DNA from: Rhizobiaceae bacterium
GTDB taxonomy: Bacteria > Pseudomonadota > Alphaproteobacteria > Rhizobiales > Rhizobiaceae
DNA: 22,479 nt
Reading direction: 5' to 3'
NCBI GenBank assembly: GCA_021648425.1
Contig: JAKISV010000025.1
Span: 1 to 22,479, forward strand
The notes beneath the pieces were generated by a model, which saw nothing but the letters and a program-made list of their open reading frames with translations, was not told the origin of the DNA and did not search any database. Below are positions 14,780 through 22,479 of the stretch, one piece after another (within the stretch, counting starts at the first letter, position 1; the number at the start of each line of letters is the position of its first letter). Both the position numbers and the translations under genes were made by a program.

Positions 14780-16092
14780 AACCCGCAGCGATTGCCAACT
14801 ATCTTAATCGGTTTTCGGTGCTGGTGATTGGCCGTCTTGGCGGAGCGCTCGCCGTGTTCATGGTCAATATTCTGGTTGTCCGATATCTGGGAATTGAGGC
14901 TTTGGGGCAATTTGCGATATTTGTGTCCCTTGTCAGTATACTCACCATCTGCCTGCCGATCGGGTTCAGTTCAGTTGCTTCGATTTTTGCCACTGAATAT
15001 ACAACGAAAAATCAACCCGGATTATTGAAGGGCTATCTTTTTACAGCTTTGAAAAATCTGTTTTTAGTGTCCGGCCTGATCGCTCTTTTCATTTCTGTGA
15101 TGGGTTACCTTGTGCCGCAATTGTTGCTTGGTAACAGCCTTATATTTGCAATCATTGTACTGGTGACGGCTATTGCGACATCTTTGTTGAACCTTAACAG
15201 CGCCACAATGATTGGGCTGAAAAGACAGATTGCCGGGCTGTTACCCGAAACCCTCATCCGTCCGCTGCTGATGTTGTCTGGTACATTTGTTTTGCTGGAG
15301 ATATTCAATTCGGTTAATCTGTTTGCTGTTATGTCCATAGCGGCGCTGGCTAGCTGGCTGGCGGTTGTTTTTGTGTATTTCACAGACAGCAAATTCAGAA
15401 GGTCAATTGTCGGTACCAAAATGGAGCGCGATCTGCCGCGATGGAAAAAAGCGACGTATCCCTGGATGGCCACCTCACTTTTGTGGGACTATATGATTGA
15501 CATCGTGTTGTTGGTGACGGCCTTCGTATCGGGTGCGGCTGAAGTTGCAATTCTTCATATCTGTTTTCGGTATAGGGTGTTGGCCGGATTTGGTATGCGA
15601 ACAATTTACACCTTGTTGATGCCGGAAATTACTGAAAGCAAAGTCAATAAAAATCTGACGGAAGTCAATCGCAAGTTGATCCAGGCGAACATTGCCTCAA
15701 TTGCGTATTCGATTGTGGTTCTCGCCGTATTTGTTGTGATTGGGGAATGGCTGCTCGGGTTGTTTTCACCTGAAATATCTCAGGGTTGGGTAATATTGAT
15801 CATTGTTTCACTGACGATGTTGTTCAGGGCAATTTTTGGACCGGCGCCGCTTGTTTTGGCTATTCATAATCTGCACGTAGTCACAGCTGTTATCAGCGGA
15901 TTTGGCCTGGTGATTGCGCTTGGTATAATCCTGCTGTTTTATCAGGAGTTTGGATTATTGGCGGCCGCTGTCGGTTATTCGCTGGCCAATTTGTTTGTGT
16001 CGCTGGTATTGTGGAAATATGCAAAAAACAAAACGGGAATTGACTGTTCTATATTTTCTATTCTTAGGCCTGCGCAGACAAAGACAGCCTGA
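14776..16092 (+). CDS. Wzx-like lipid-linked saccharide flippase (MOP superfamily)
   Basis: This 438-residue integral membrane protein has about twelve hydrophobic helices and the N-terminal pattern of polysaccharide flippases: NILVVRYLGIEALGQFAIF, equivalent to the R-x-L-G-x-x-x-x-G-x-F/Y element of Wzx/PST proteins. Such proteins move undecaprenyl- or lipid-linked oligomers across the inner membrane. The start chosen is GTG at 14776, overlapping the stop of the previous gene as GTGA. A TTG further upstream (14710) would overlap by 70 bases and add a charged Cys-containing stretch. It is the last gene of the operon, and 48 bases separate it from the convergent lipid synthase gene. The substrate is presumably the molecule modified by the four upstream products. 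Confidence 0.88.
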   Translation: MKPAAIANYLNRFSVLVIGRLGGALAVFMVNILVVRYLGIEALGQFAIFVSLVSILTICLPIGFSSVASIFATEYTTKNQPGLLKGYLFTALKNLFLVSGLIALFISVMGYLVPQLLLGNSLIFAIIVLVTAIATSLLNLNSATMIGLKRQIAGLLPETLIRPLLMLSGTFVLLEIFNSVNLFAVMSIAALASWLAVVFVYFTDSKFRRSIVGTKMERDLPRWKKATYPWMATSLLWDYMIDIVLLVTAFVSGAAEVAILHICFRYRVLAGFGMRTIYTLLMPEITESKVNKNLTEVNRKLIQANIASIAYSIVVLAVFVVIGEWLLGLFSPEISQGWVILIIVSLTMLFRAIFGPAPLVLAIHNLHVVTAVISGFGLVIALGIILLFYQEFGLLAAAVGYSLANLFVSLVLWKYAKNKTGIDCSIFSILRPAQTKTA

Positions 16093-16140
16093 GGTACGAG
16101 GTGTATTTGCCTGCTGGCAGGAATTATAAATTCACGATAA

Positions 16141-17382
16141 TCATGCCACTTGTTTTGGCTTTTGACGAACCACGCGGATTGGATGGGCATCTTCCCAGCG
16201 CGCTATATAATCCCTGGTTACCGGCACGGCATCTCGTTTTTTGGCCAATTGAATTTGAAAAACAAAATGGTCACCATATCGAAAAGCGGCTTCGCTTAGT
16301 ACGAGGTAATATTCCCACATCCGGCAAAAACGCTCGTCTATCATCTGGGCTATTCGTGCCCGATTTGCTTCAAAACGGCTGCGCCAGGCGGCGAGTGTGT
16401 CTGCGTAATGAATACGCAGAATTTCTACATCCGTAACCCATAAACCGCTTTTCTCAATGATTGCCAGAGTTTCTGACAAAGAGGGTGAATAGCCACCGGG
16501 GAATATGTATTTTCGTATCCACGGGCTGGTGGCACCTGGGCCATTCATGCGACTGATTGAGTGGAGTACGCAAACACCATCATCACGCAGCAATTCGTTT
16601 ATTTTTGAAAAATATTGCTGATAGTGGTTGATGCCCACATGTTCAAACATTCCCACGGATACGATGCGATCAAATTTTCCCTGTTGTTCGCGGTAGTCGC
16701 GGAAATGAAATTTTACCTTGTCTGTAACACCGGTTTCAACTGCCCTTTCAGTAGCAAATTTCAACTGTGATTTTGACAGGGTGAGACCCGAAACCTCTGC
16801 GCCGCTTTCTTTTGCCAGATAAAATGCCAGACCACCCCAGCCAGAACCTATATCGAGAACTTTCTGCCCCGGTTTGAGCAGCAGTTTAGCGGCAAGATGG
16901 CGTTTTTTAGCAACCTGGGCTGCGGCCAGATCATCTATTCCCTCATCATAGTAAGCGCAGGAATATTGACGATCGACATCAAGAAACAAGTCATAAAGCT
17001 GATCAGGCAAGTCATAGTGGTGGGCAACATTTTTACGGGACAGCTTGACGGGATTATATTGTTGCCAACTTCGAAAATATCGCCAGATTTTATTGCGAAG
17101 AGCAAAAACAGGATCACGCCAGGCGTTCTGCTCATTTCTGGCCATGATCTCAAACAAATCGGATAAGGTTCCGGTTTCGATAGTCATGGTTTCATCCATA
17201 TAGGCTTCGCCCAGGGCCAGCTCGGGGTTGAAATATAGTTTGTGGTGCAGGCTTTTATCGTGCAGGCGGATAGTCACCTGAGGCCGGGGCGTGCCGGCGA
17301 ACGTGTGGTGTTTTCCGTTGGCATCAATCACATTAAGGGTGCCAATATGAACTACGCGGTTGAGTAATTTAGCTAACAGCAT
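16141..17382 (-). CDS. cfa: Cyclopropane-fatty-acyl-phospholipid synthase
   Basis: This 413-residue SAM-dependent enzyme adds a methylene bridge to cis double bonds of membrane phospholipids, usually in stationary phase or acid stress. Family landmarks are AHHYDLPDQLYDLFLD, QYSCAYY (Cys near residue 141, matching the active-site cysteine region), the SAM site VLDIGSGWGGLAFYLA near 173-187, FEHVG near 246, WIRKYIFPGGYSPSL, and HYADTLAAWRSRF. Length and order are as in E. coli Cfa and its homologues. The ATG at 17382 has a textbook AGGAGA site eight bases upstream. It is transcribed toward the flippase gene. Upstream lies a copy of the tandem TGTAAC-type operator (17578-17594), so control by the two-component system encoded at 8035-10144 is suggested. 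Other lipid methyltransferases of the family cannot be ruled out. Confidence 0.93.
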   Translation of the reverse strand: MLLAKLLNRVVHIGTLNVIDANGKHHTFAGTPRPQVTIRLHDKSLHHKLYFNPELALGEAYMDETMTIETGTLSDLFEIMARNEQNAWRDPVFALRNKIWRYFRSWQQYNPVKLSRKNVAHHYDLPDQLYDLFLDVDRQYSCAYYDEGIDDLAAAQVAKKRHLAAKLLLKPGQKVLDIGSGWGGLAFYLAKESGAEVSGLTLSKSQLKFATERAVETGVTDKVKFHFRDYREQQGKFDRIVSVGMFEHVGINHYQQYFSKINELLRDDGVCVLHSISRMNGPGATSPWIRKYIFPGGYSPSLSETLAIIEKSGLWVTDVEILRIHYADTLAAWRSRFEANRARIAQMIDERFCRMWEYYLVLSEAAFRYGDHFVFQIQLAKKRDAVPVTRDYIARWEDAHPIRVVRQKPKQVA

Positions 17383-17557
17383 TTTTGATCTCCTGATTTA
17401 ACTGTCAGCCGACAAAGATAGTTGCCGGCAAGTGGCGAAAACGGATCGACTCATCAACTTTGGACAGTTTTCAATAACTCCAAATGATGGCGATCAGCAG
17501 GAATATGGTCATTATGTCTGAAAGTGGTATGGCGGGTCAAAGCTCATTGGGTAGCAG

Positions 17558-17594
17558 CATGTAACCAGAGCGATAAAGGTTACTTTTTGTTACA
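17558..17594 (-). promoter_or_regulatory. Second copy of the tandem TGTAAC-type operator, upstream of cfa
   Basis: Read toward cfa (minus strand), the site is TGTAAC (17594-17589), four bases, AGTAAC (17584-17579), 13 bases, GTTACA (17565-17560). The element at 7946-7990, read toward the response-regulator gene, is TGTAAC, four bases, TGTAAC, 23 bases, GTTACA. The two share TTTTGTAAC at the first half-site, the 10-bp period, the order and the orientation, and their spacers differ by exactly 10 bp. This argues for one regulator contacting both. Confidence 0.58.
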
Positions 17595-17837
17595 AAATAT
17601 CTGACTGGATATGAATAGTCTCTGGAACAGAGGACGTCTACATTCCTGATAGGCTGTCGATTTTTTCCTTTGTCCACAACTCAAATCAGAGCGGTACAAT
17701 TACAAAAGGAAGCAGATTCTTGCATGTTTTGTTTCGAGGAGCTGTGTATTCATTAACAGTTCAGGATGAAATATGACCGTTGAGGGCTTTTTTTTTACCT
17801 AAATCGCTTGGGCTCAAGGCTGGGTCGATTTCCCGAA

Positions 17838-17876
17838 ATTAACTATTTGTTAACCATTTGTTAACTATTCGTTAAC
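17838..17876 (+). promoter_or_regulatory. Four-unit 11-bp tandem array matching the CtrA consensus
   Basis: ATTAAC (17838), GTTAAC (17849), GTTAAC (17860) and GTTAAC (17871) repeat every 11 bp, with CATTT or TATT(T/C) spacers. This gives three overlapping TTAA-N7-TTAA sites, one containing TTAACCAT, which is the binding consensus of the alphaproteobacterial cell-cycle regulator CtrA. The array ends 120 bp before the start of the giant repeat protein gene. Another OmpR/PhoB-type regulator with an 11-bp period could use the same site. Confidence 0.55.
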
Positions 17877-17911
17877 ATTCTACTCTCAGCAAGAGTGTAA
17901 GTGATTCGGGG

Positions 17912-17940
17912 TTGGCAGACCTTGATTTTATAAATAAATT
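17912..17940 (+). promoter_or_regulatory. Candidate sigma-70-type promoter for the giant repeat protein
   Basis: TTGGCA (17912-17917) is followed after 17 bases by TAAATT (17935-17940), matching the -35 and -10 consensus at five and four of six positions. It lies 36 bp downstream of the TTAAC array and 55 bp upstream of the start codon. An AT-rich stretch here could give such matches by chance. Confidence 0.3.
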
Positions 17941-17995
17941 TTAGGGCAAAGTATCGTGTTCGCCCAATAAGCAGTTGCAGTAGGCGGCAGAAATA

Positions 17996-20900
17996 ATGTA
18001 TCGATTCTGGTGGGTTGCAGGGATAATTGAATCTCTCTTCAACCTTGCGCGGCTCCCAAAACAAGGCATAAAAGTTTGTTTTTTGGGCTTGCTCCTGATT
18101 TTTGTCCCGGCGGTTGCGTCAGCAACGCCCTTCACCGAGACCGTGCCAAACGGAAATGGCGCAATCCCCAATACCTATCCGGTAGTGGGCGGCACAATGA
18201 TTGTGCTGATTGGTCAAAATGGCAATATTTATTATCAATTCGTAAATCCCTCGACGCAGTTTCAGGGGTTTCAAAATACAGGAACACCGGTTGCGTTTCA
18301 AGGAAACCCTTTTCAACTGGGGCCAACTCAAAACCTTAACTGCGGGCCGACCCCATGCTCGACCTATTTTGGTGGCAGCATTGTTGAAGGCTATGTTCGT
18401 CTGACGGCGAGGGATGGTGATGCCTGCGCCGGTAATTTTGACTTTAACGATGTATCCTTTGAATTGAACGGGTTCAATGTAGCCAGTTTTACCGGGCCAC
18501 TGACTGAACGAACCAATATGGCGGGTACAACCTCCATCGGGTTCGAGAATTGTTTCCGAAATCAGGGGGCATCGGAAACGAGTACGGCGTGGTTTGATAT
18601 TTCGGCGAATACGGCGCTGCTAAATAATATTCTGACTGTTGGCAGCACAACCCCGGCGGTTTTTGATAATGATCCCAATGACAACTTCTGGTTTTTCCGT
18701 GATGGCAATGATGCCACCGGCACTCCTGAAGTAGCCCCCGGCATTTCAATTGTAAAAACCGCAGATGTCACTTCTTATTCAGCTGTGGGAGATATTATCA
18801 ATTACTCCTTCGAGGTGCACAATATTGGTTCGGTGACGTTGAATAATATTGTCGTTACTGACACGTTTATCACCGGTGCAATCAGTTGTCCCCAGACAAC
18901 CCTCGTCAGCAACGCGACAATGACCTGCACTGCTACCCATACGGTTACCCAGGCAAATATAGATTTCGACATTGTTTTCACCAATGTTGCTTCGGTTGCC
19001 GCCAATCCGACTGAGGGCACAATTGGCAATGTGTCAGGTACGGTCTCTATTCCAGGCCCGCCGGCCAACAATTCCATGACCATCCTTAAGGTTGCATCCA
19101 GCACAACAAATGCAGCGGTTGGCGACACGATTACCTACGCCTACCTGGTTGAAAACACCGGTAATATCACCCTGGATAATGTAAATGTTTCAGACGTGCA
19201 CGGCGGCACAGGCACACTTTCGGCCATTTCACCGACCAATGTTACACTTGCTCCCGGTAACAATCAGGCCTTCACTGCCACCTATCTGGTTACACAGGCT
19301 GATGTTGATGCTCAGGCGCCTTTTGCCAACACAGCCACTGCCCAGGCAGTACCCAGGCGCGGCACTATTGTAGAACCCACTGCTAGTGCAAGTGTTGATG
19401 TTGAGGCCGCTGCTCCAGCAATGTCTCTTGCTAAAAGCTCGGTTACTGCCAGTTATTCTTCGCCCGGCGATATTCTGGCTTATTCCTATCTGGTTACAAA
19501 TACCGGCAATGTGTCTTTAACCAGTGTATCGGTAAGCGATGACATCATTGATGCGGTGCCTGACAGCGTCACCTGTCCAGCTCTGCCGCCCACGGGCATT
19601 GCTCCTCTTGGAACAATAACCTGCACAGCCACCTATGCCGTCACCCAGGCTGACATCGATTCAGGCAGCGTATCAAACACCGCCACGGCAACAAATGGCG
19701 CGGTTGTTTCTGCACCAAGTTCAGTCACTATCAACGCCACCCAGTCACCGGCATTGGCAATAGATAAACGCCTCAATGCCTCTTCCCCAACTGATTTCAG
19801 CGCCGTTGGGACCGTTCTTCTTTATGATTACGAAGTCACCAATTCCGGCAATATAACCCTGAGCGCATCAATCAGTGTTGCTGACGATGTGGTTGATGCG
19901 GCAGGTGGAAGTGTCAGCTGCCCGCCCCTGCCGGGTGGCAACCTTGCGCCCGGTGCCTCCATCATCTGTACGGCGAGCTATACTGTTGTTCAGGCTGATA
20001 TGGATGCCGGTGGTGTCACCAATACCGCCAGTGCCACCGACGGTGTAAATACATCACCTGACGACAGCCTGACTATCAATGCTGTTCAAAGCCCGGCGAT
20101 GGTGACAACCAAGACCGCTCAACCAATTTTGCCGTTGGATTTCATAGTTGGCGCGGTTGTCACCTATGATTACACCGTCGAGAATACCGGCAATATTACT
20201 ATTACCACCCCGATAACTGTAAGCGATAATTTAATCCCCAGCGTTGTCTGCGACCCGCTCCCTCCTGGCGGGCTGGCTCTGGGCGCTAGCCTCGCCTGCA
20301 TCGGCACCTATACTTTAACCTCCAATGATATTCTCCTTGGCAGTGTTACCAATGTCGCAACATCCAATGATGGTACAACCACCTCACCATCCGTATCTGA
20401 GACTGTACCAAACGGCGCAACACCGGCTCTTACTTTGGTTAAAACAAGTCCTACAACAGATTATTCAACTGTTGGCGACATCATCAATTTTGATTTCCAG
20501 GTGACCAATACCGGCACCGCTGCTTTTGTCTCCGACATTGACATAATTGATGATACGGTTCCCGCCAGCCCGATTACCTGTTGGAGCGCCACCGGTGGCG
20601 ATCCTGATTTTCAGGCGGGGGAAGTCACCACTTGTTCTGCCAGTTACACAGTCACGCAGGCCGATATTGATGCTGGCTCGGTTACCAATGTGGCTACGGC
20701 GAATACAATATTTGCTGTTACAACTCCTGTGACCTCTCCCACTTCCTCTGTCACGGTAAATGCAAACCAGACACCTTCTCTGAATGTTACCAAAATTGCT
20801 TTCCCTTCAACTTTTACATCGGTAGGGCAGGCAATCGTTTATTATTTTTCGGTTCAAAATAACGGCAATCAGACAATCTCGAATATTTCTTTTTCCGATC

Positions 20901-22479
20901 CGCTCATTCCCTCAATGTCCTGTCCCACCATTGCAAGCCTTGCCCCCGGAGTTGCCGACAGCAATTGTGTTGGCATTTATATCGTAACCCAGGCGGACTA
21001 TGACGCCGGGCAGATTGATAATACGGGAACTGCTTCGGGCAGCACCCCGCAAGGCAACCCGATTACAGATACGGGAACATCGACCATAATCGGCCCAGCC
21101 GCAAGTCCATCATGGACACTCGCCAAGACATCAACTTCCACCCCCACCGCAGCCGGTCAGATGGCTGCTTATAGTTTTACCCTGCAAAATACCGGCGACA
21201 TCTCAATCAATTCCGTCACGCTGACGGATGCAAAATGTGATGCCCCGCCTGTGCTTTCCAGTGGCGATTTTGCACCATTGGGTCAGTTGGACGTCTCTGA
21301 AACATGGGTCTACAGCTGTCTCAGCACTGTGAGCCAGGCAGATGTGGATTCAGGAAGCATTGATAATTCAGCTTCAGCATCGGGCACACCTGCACGTGGT
21401 ACGCTTGCTGATGCGTCTGCAACGTTCTCAATTCCGGTTGCATCAGCCGGCGCAATCGCAGTTGTTAAAACTGCTGTGACAAGCGGCCTTTCTTCACCGG
21501 TGCAGGTTGGTGATGCGATCAGCTACACTTTTGCCATCACTAACACCGGCAATGTGACGCTTTCCAATATTGCGGTCACTGATGCCAGTGCGACAATGTC
21601 AGGTGGTCCGCTTGCTTCTCTTGCTCCCGGTGCAACGGATAACACTACTTTTACTGCCATGTATACCGTTACCCAGGGCGACATTGATGCGGGTTCCTTT
21701 TCCAATCAGGCAACGGTCACGAGTAACCCTCCTACTGGCCCACCGGTAACAGATCTATCTGATGAGAGTGGCACAGGCCCCGGAGATAATGATCCAACAG
21801 TCGTATCGCTTCCAGCAGTTCCACTGATTGGGACTGTCAAAACTTCGCTTGTCAATGACGGTGGTGATGGAGTTGTCGATGCGGGTGATACCATTACCTA
21901 TACCTATGTGGTGACTAATACCGGCAATGTTGTAATTAACGATATTGCAGTCACTGAGAATGCCGGCTCATTTACCGGTACGGGTACACTACCCGCTCCG
22001 ACTTATATTTCAGGCGGTGCAAATCTTGACGGTGATGGCGATGCGATGGATATAGCTGTTGGTGCAACGGTTACATTTGCAGCGAGTTATACCTTAACCC
22101 AGGGTGATATTGACGCTGGTGATATTACCAACCAGGCGATAGCCACGGGCAACCCTCCCACGGGTCCGCCGGTTAGCGATCTTTCTGATGAGAGCGGTAC
22201 GGGTCCTGGTGATAATGGTGCGACGGTCACGCCACTTCCGGCTTCTTCCTCGATTGCGGTGGTGAAGGTGTCTGATGTTACGGGTCTTTCGAGCCCGGTT
22301 GTTCCCGGTGATATCATCACCTATGCGTTCACAGTGGTAAACACCGGCAATACGACGCTGACCGGCATTGATGTTACCGATACCAATGCCACGATGTCCG
22401 GGGGTCCGATTGCAAGCCTTGCCCCTGGTGCAACAGACACCACGACCTTCACGGCGGCTTATACCATCACTCAGGGTGA
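17996..22479 (+). CDS. Giant secreted DUF11/DUF7507-repeat surface protein (3' end outside window)
   Basis: The frame is open from the ATG at 17996 to the right edge, 1494 codons, with no in-frame stop; the closing bases TGA belong to GGT-GA. and are out of frame. An in-frame TAG at 17981 limits the start, and AGGCGG lies eight bases upstream of the ATG. The protein begins with a long basic signal peptide (hydrophobic FLGLLLIFVPAVASA, cleavage near residue 44). A unique domain of about 205 residues follows (to about residue 248) with several cysteines and the segment NFDFNDVSFELNGF. Then come at least eleven immunoglobulin-like repeats of about 110 residues, each with V-x-N-T-G-N, Y-x-V-T-Q-x-D-I-D-x-G and N-x-A-x-A landmarks. 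Such proteins are exported and often act in adhesion or as outer layers. The missing C-terminus would show the anchoring or secretion route. Confidence 0.9.
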   Translation, partial: MYRFWWVAGIIESLFNLARLPKQGIKVCFLGLLLIFVPAVASATPFTETVPNGNGAIPNTYPVVGGTMIVLIGQNGNIYYQFVNPSTQFQGFQNTGTPVAFQGNPFQLGPTQNLNCGPTPCSTYFGGSIVEGYVRLTARDGDACAGNFDFNDVSFELNGFNVASFTGPLTERTNMAGTTSIGFENCFRNQGASETSTAWFDISANTALLNNILTVGSTTPAVFDNDPNDNFWFFRDGNDATGTPEVAPGISIVKTADVTSYSAVGDIINYSFEVHNIGSVTLNNIVVTDTFITGAISCPQTTLVSNATMTCTATHTVTQANIDFDIVFTNVASVAANPTEGTIGNVSGTVSIPGPPANNSMTILKVASSTTNAAVGDTITYAYLVENTGNITLDNVNVSDVHGGTGTLSAISPTNVTLAPGNNQAFTATYLVTQADVDAQAPFANTATAQAVPRRGTIVEPTASASVDVEAAAPAMSLAKSSVTASYSSPGDILAYSYLVTNTGNVSLTSVSVSDDIIDAVPDSVTCPALPPTGIAPLGTITCTATYAVTQADIDSGSVSNTATATNGAVVSAPSSVTINATQSPALAIDKRLNASSPTDFSAVGTVLLYDYEVTNSGNITLSASISVADDVVDAAGGSVSCPPLPGGNLAPGASIICTASYTVVQADMDAGGVTNTASATDGVNTSPDDSLTINAVQSPAMVTTKTAQPILPLDFIVGAVVTYDYTVENTGNITITTPITVSDNLIPSVVCDPLPPGGLALGASLACIGTYTLTSNDILLGSVTNVATSNDGTTTSPSVSETVPNGATPALTLVKTSPTTDYSTVGDIINFDFQVTNTGTAAFVSDIDIIDDTVPASPITCWSATGGDPDFQAGEVTTCSASYTVTQADIDAGSVTNVATANTIFAVTTPVTSPTSSVTVNANQTPSLNVTKIAFPSTFTSVGQAIVYYFSVQNNGNQTISNISFSDPLIPSMSCPTIASLAPGVADSNCVGIYIVTQADYDAGQIDNTGTASGSTPQGNPITDTGTSTIIGPAASPSWTLAKTSTSTPTAAGQMAAYSFTLQNTGDISINSVTLTDAKCDAPPVLSSGDFAPLGQLDVSETWVYSCLSTVSQADVDSGSIDNSASASGTPARGTLADASATFSIPVASAGAIAVVKTAVTSGLSSPVQVGDAISYTFAITNTGNVTLSNIAVTDASATMSGGPLASLAPGATDNTTFTAMYTVTQGDIDAGSFSNQATVTSNPPTGPPVTDLSDESGTGPGDNDPTVVSLPAVPLIGTVKTSLVNDGGDGVVDAGDTITYTYVVTNTGNVVINDIAVTENAGSFTGTGTLPAPTYISGGANLDGDGDAMDIAVGATVTFAASYTLTQGDIDAGDITNQAIATGNPPTGPPVSDLSDESGTGPGDNGATVTPLPASSSIAVVKVSDVTGLSSPVVPGDIITYAFTVVNTGNTTLTGIDVTDTNATMSGGPIASLAPGATDTTTFTAAYTITQG
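18743..22479 (+). repeat. Eleven tandem DUF11/DUF7507-like repeat units within the giant protein
   Basis: Units begin near 18743, 19076, 19412, 19742, 20087, 20420, 20768, 21098, 21440, 21818 and 22244 (the last is cut). The first eight are 330-348 bp; the ninth and tenth are longer (378 and 426 bp) because of a linker containing NPPTGPPV and DLSDESGTGPGDN. Units 1 and 3-8 carry a cysteine pair (one in a strand of type ITCP, one before the T-A-x-Y strand), while units 2, 9, 10 and 11 have none. Copies are well diverged at the DNA level, so they are protein repeats rather than recent duplications. Confidence 0.85.

Larger units (their letters stand above)
17383..17995. other. 613-bp divergent intergenic region with several regulatory motifs
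   Basis: This gap separates the minus-strand lipid synthase from the plus-strand giant repeat protein. No convincing gene is seen in it. It holds the TGTAAC-type operator (17558-17594), a tandem TTAAC array (17838-17876), a candidate promoter (17912-17940) and a run of nine T (17788-17796). It also has a 7-bp inverted repeat AACTGTC/GACAGTT (17400-17406, 17463-17469). Its length, far above the other gaps in this window, suggests complex control of one or both genes. Confidence 0.6.

Noticed and set aside
10314..16092. Lower-GC operon as part of a mobile island
   Set aside because: No integrase, transposase, tRNA or flanking direct repeats are visible, and the codon style is not clearly different from its neighbours.
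16093..16140. Bidirectional terminator between the convergent flippase and cfa genes
   Set aside because: TGCC/GGCA with a four-base loop and the GAATT-ATA-AATTC dyad are too short or AT-rich to count as a convincing terminator.
17788..17796. Nine-T run as an intrinsic terminator of a small RNA
   Set aside because: No GC-rich hairpin sits directly before it; the best pairing (AACAGTT with GACCGTT) has a mismatch and lies several bases away.
17838..17876. Short direct repeats as a CRISPR or origin iteron array
   Set aside because: The 11-bp units have 5-bp spacers, far too short for CRISPR, and no replication initiator gene is near; a regulator binding array fits better.
22477..22479. TGA at the right edge as the stop of the giant repeat protein
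   Set aside because: The reading frame from 17996 places codons GGT and GA., so the TGA is out of frame; the gene continues beyond the window.

Overview
The window looks like chromosomal DNA from a free-living Gram-negative proteobacterium of moderate GC content. Supporting this are Sec-type signal peptides, an EnvZ/OmpR-type two-component pair, a proteobacterial-type Cu(+) P-type ATPase, a Wzx-like flippase and a cyclopropane fatty acid synthase. An array matching the CtrA consensus (TTAA-N7-TTAA with TTAACCAT) in front of the last gene hints at an alphaproteobacterium, but this is inference. No rRNA, tRNA, CRISPR array, integrase or transposase is visible.

Layout. (1) 218-1312, minus strand: an arginine-kinase-like phosphagen kinase, uncommon in bacteria. 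(2) 1470-7852, minus strand: a six-gene run read from right to left, made of a small DUF5676-like membrane protein, a Cu(+)-ATPase with two YHS domains, a secreted YVTN beta-propeller protein, a tiny two-helix membrane protein, a membrane-anchored ethylbenzene-dehydrogenase-type haem-binding protein, and a DUF2231-like membrane protein. Perfect or near-perfect inverted repeats sit in or next to three of its gene junctions. (3) 8035-10144, plus strand: an OmpR-like regulator and EnvZ-like kinase, divergent from the copper run. (4) 10314-16092, plus strand: a tight five-gene operon encoding a CelD/BcsL-type acyltransferase, a six-helix membrane protein, an ATP-grasp ligase, a FemAB-type transferase and a flippase, with no glycosyltransferase. 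(5) 16141-17382, minus strand: cyclopropane fatty acid synthase, convergent with the operon. (6) 17996 to the right edge: the N-terminal 1494 codons of a giant secreted protein with at least eleven DUF11/DUF7507-like repeats, cut by the window end; the final TGA is out of frame and is not its stop.

How the parts may work together. The two-component pair shares its upstream region with the copper run. That region carries a tandem TGTAAC-N4-TGTAAC element. The same arrangement (TGTAAC-N4-AGTAAC plus an inverted GTTACA, with a spacer shorter by exactly 10 bp) lies upstream of the cyclopropane synthase gene. A single regulator may therefore link metal or envelope stress handling to membrane lipid modification. 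The five-gene operon probably builds or decorates, and then flips, a lipid-linked envelope molecule using amino-acid or acyl ligation. It is the best candidate here for an undescribed system. All functional assignments come from motifs read by eye; no database search was run.
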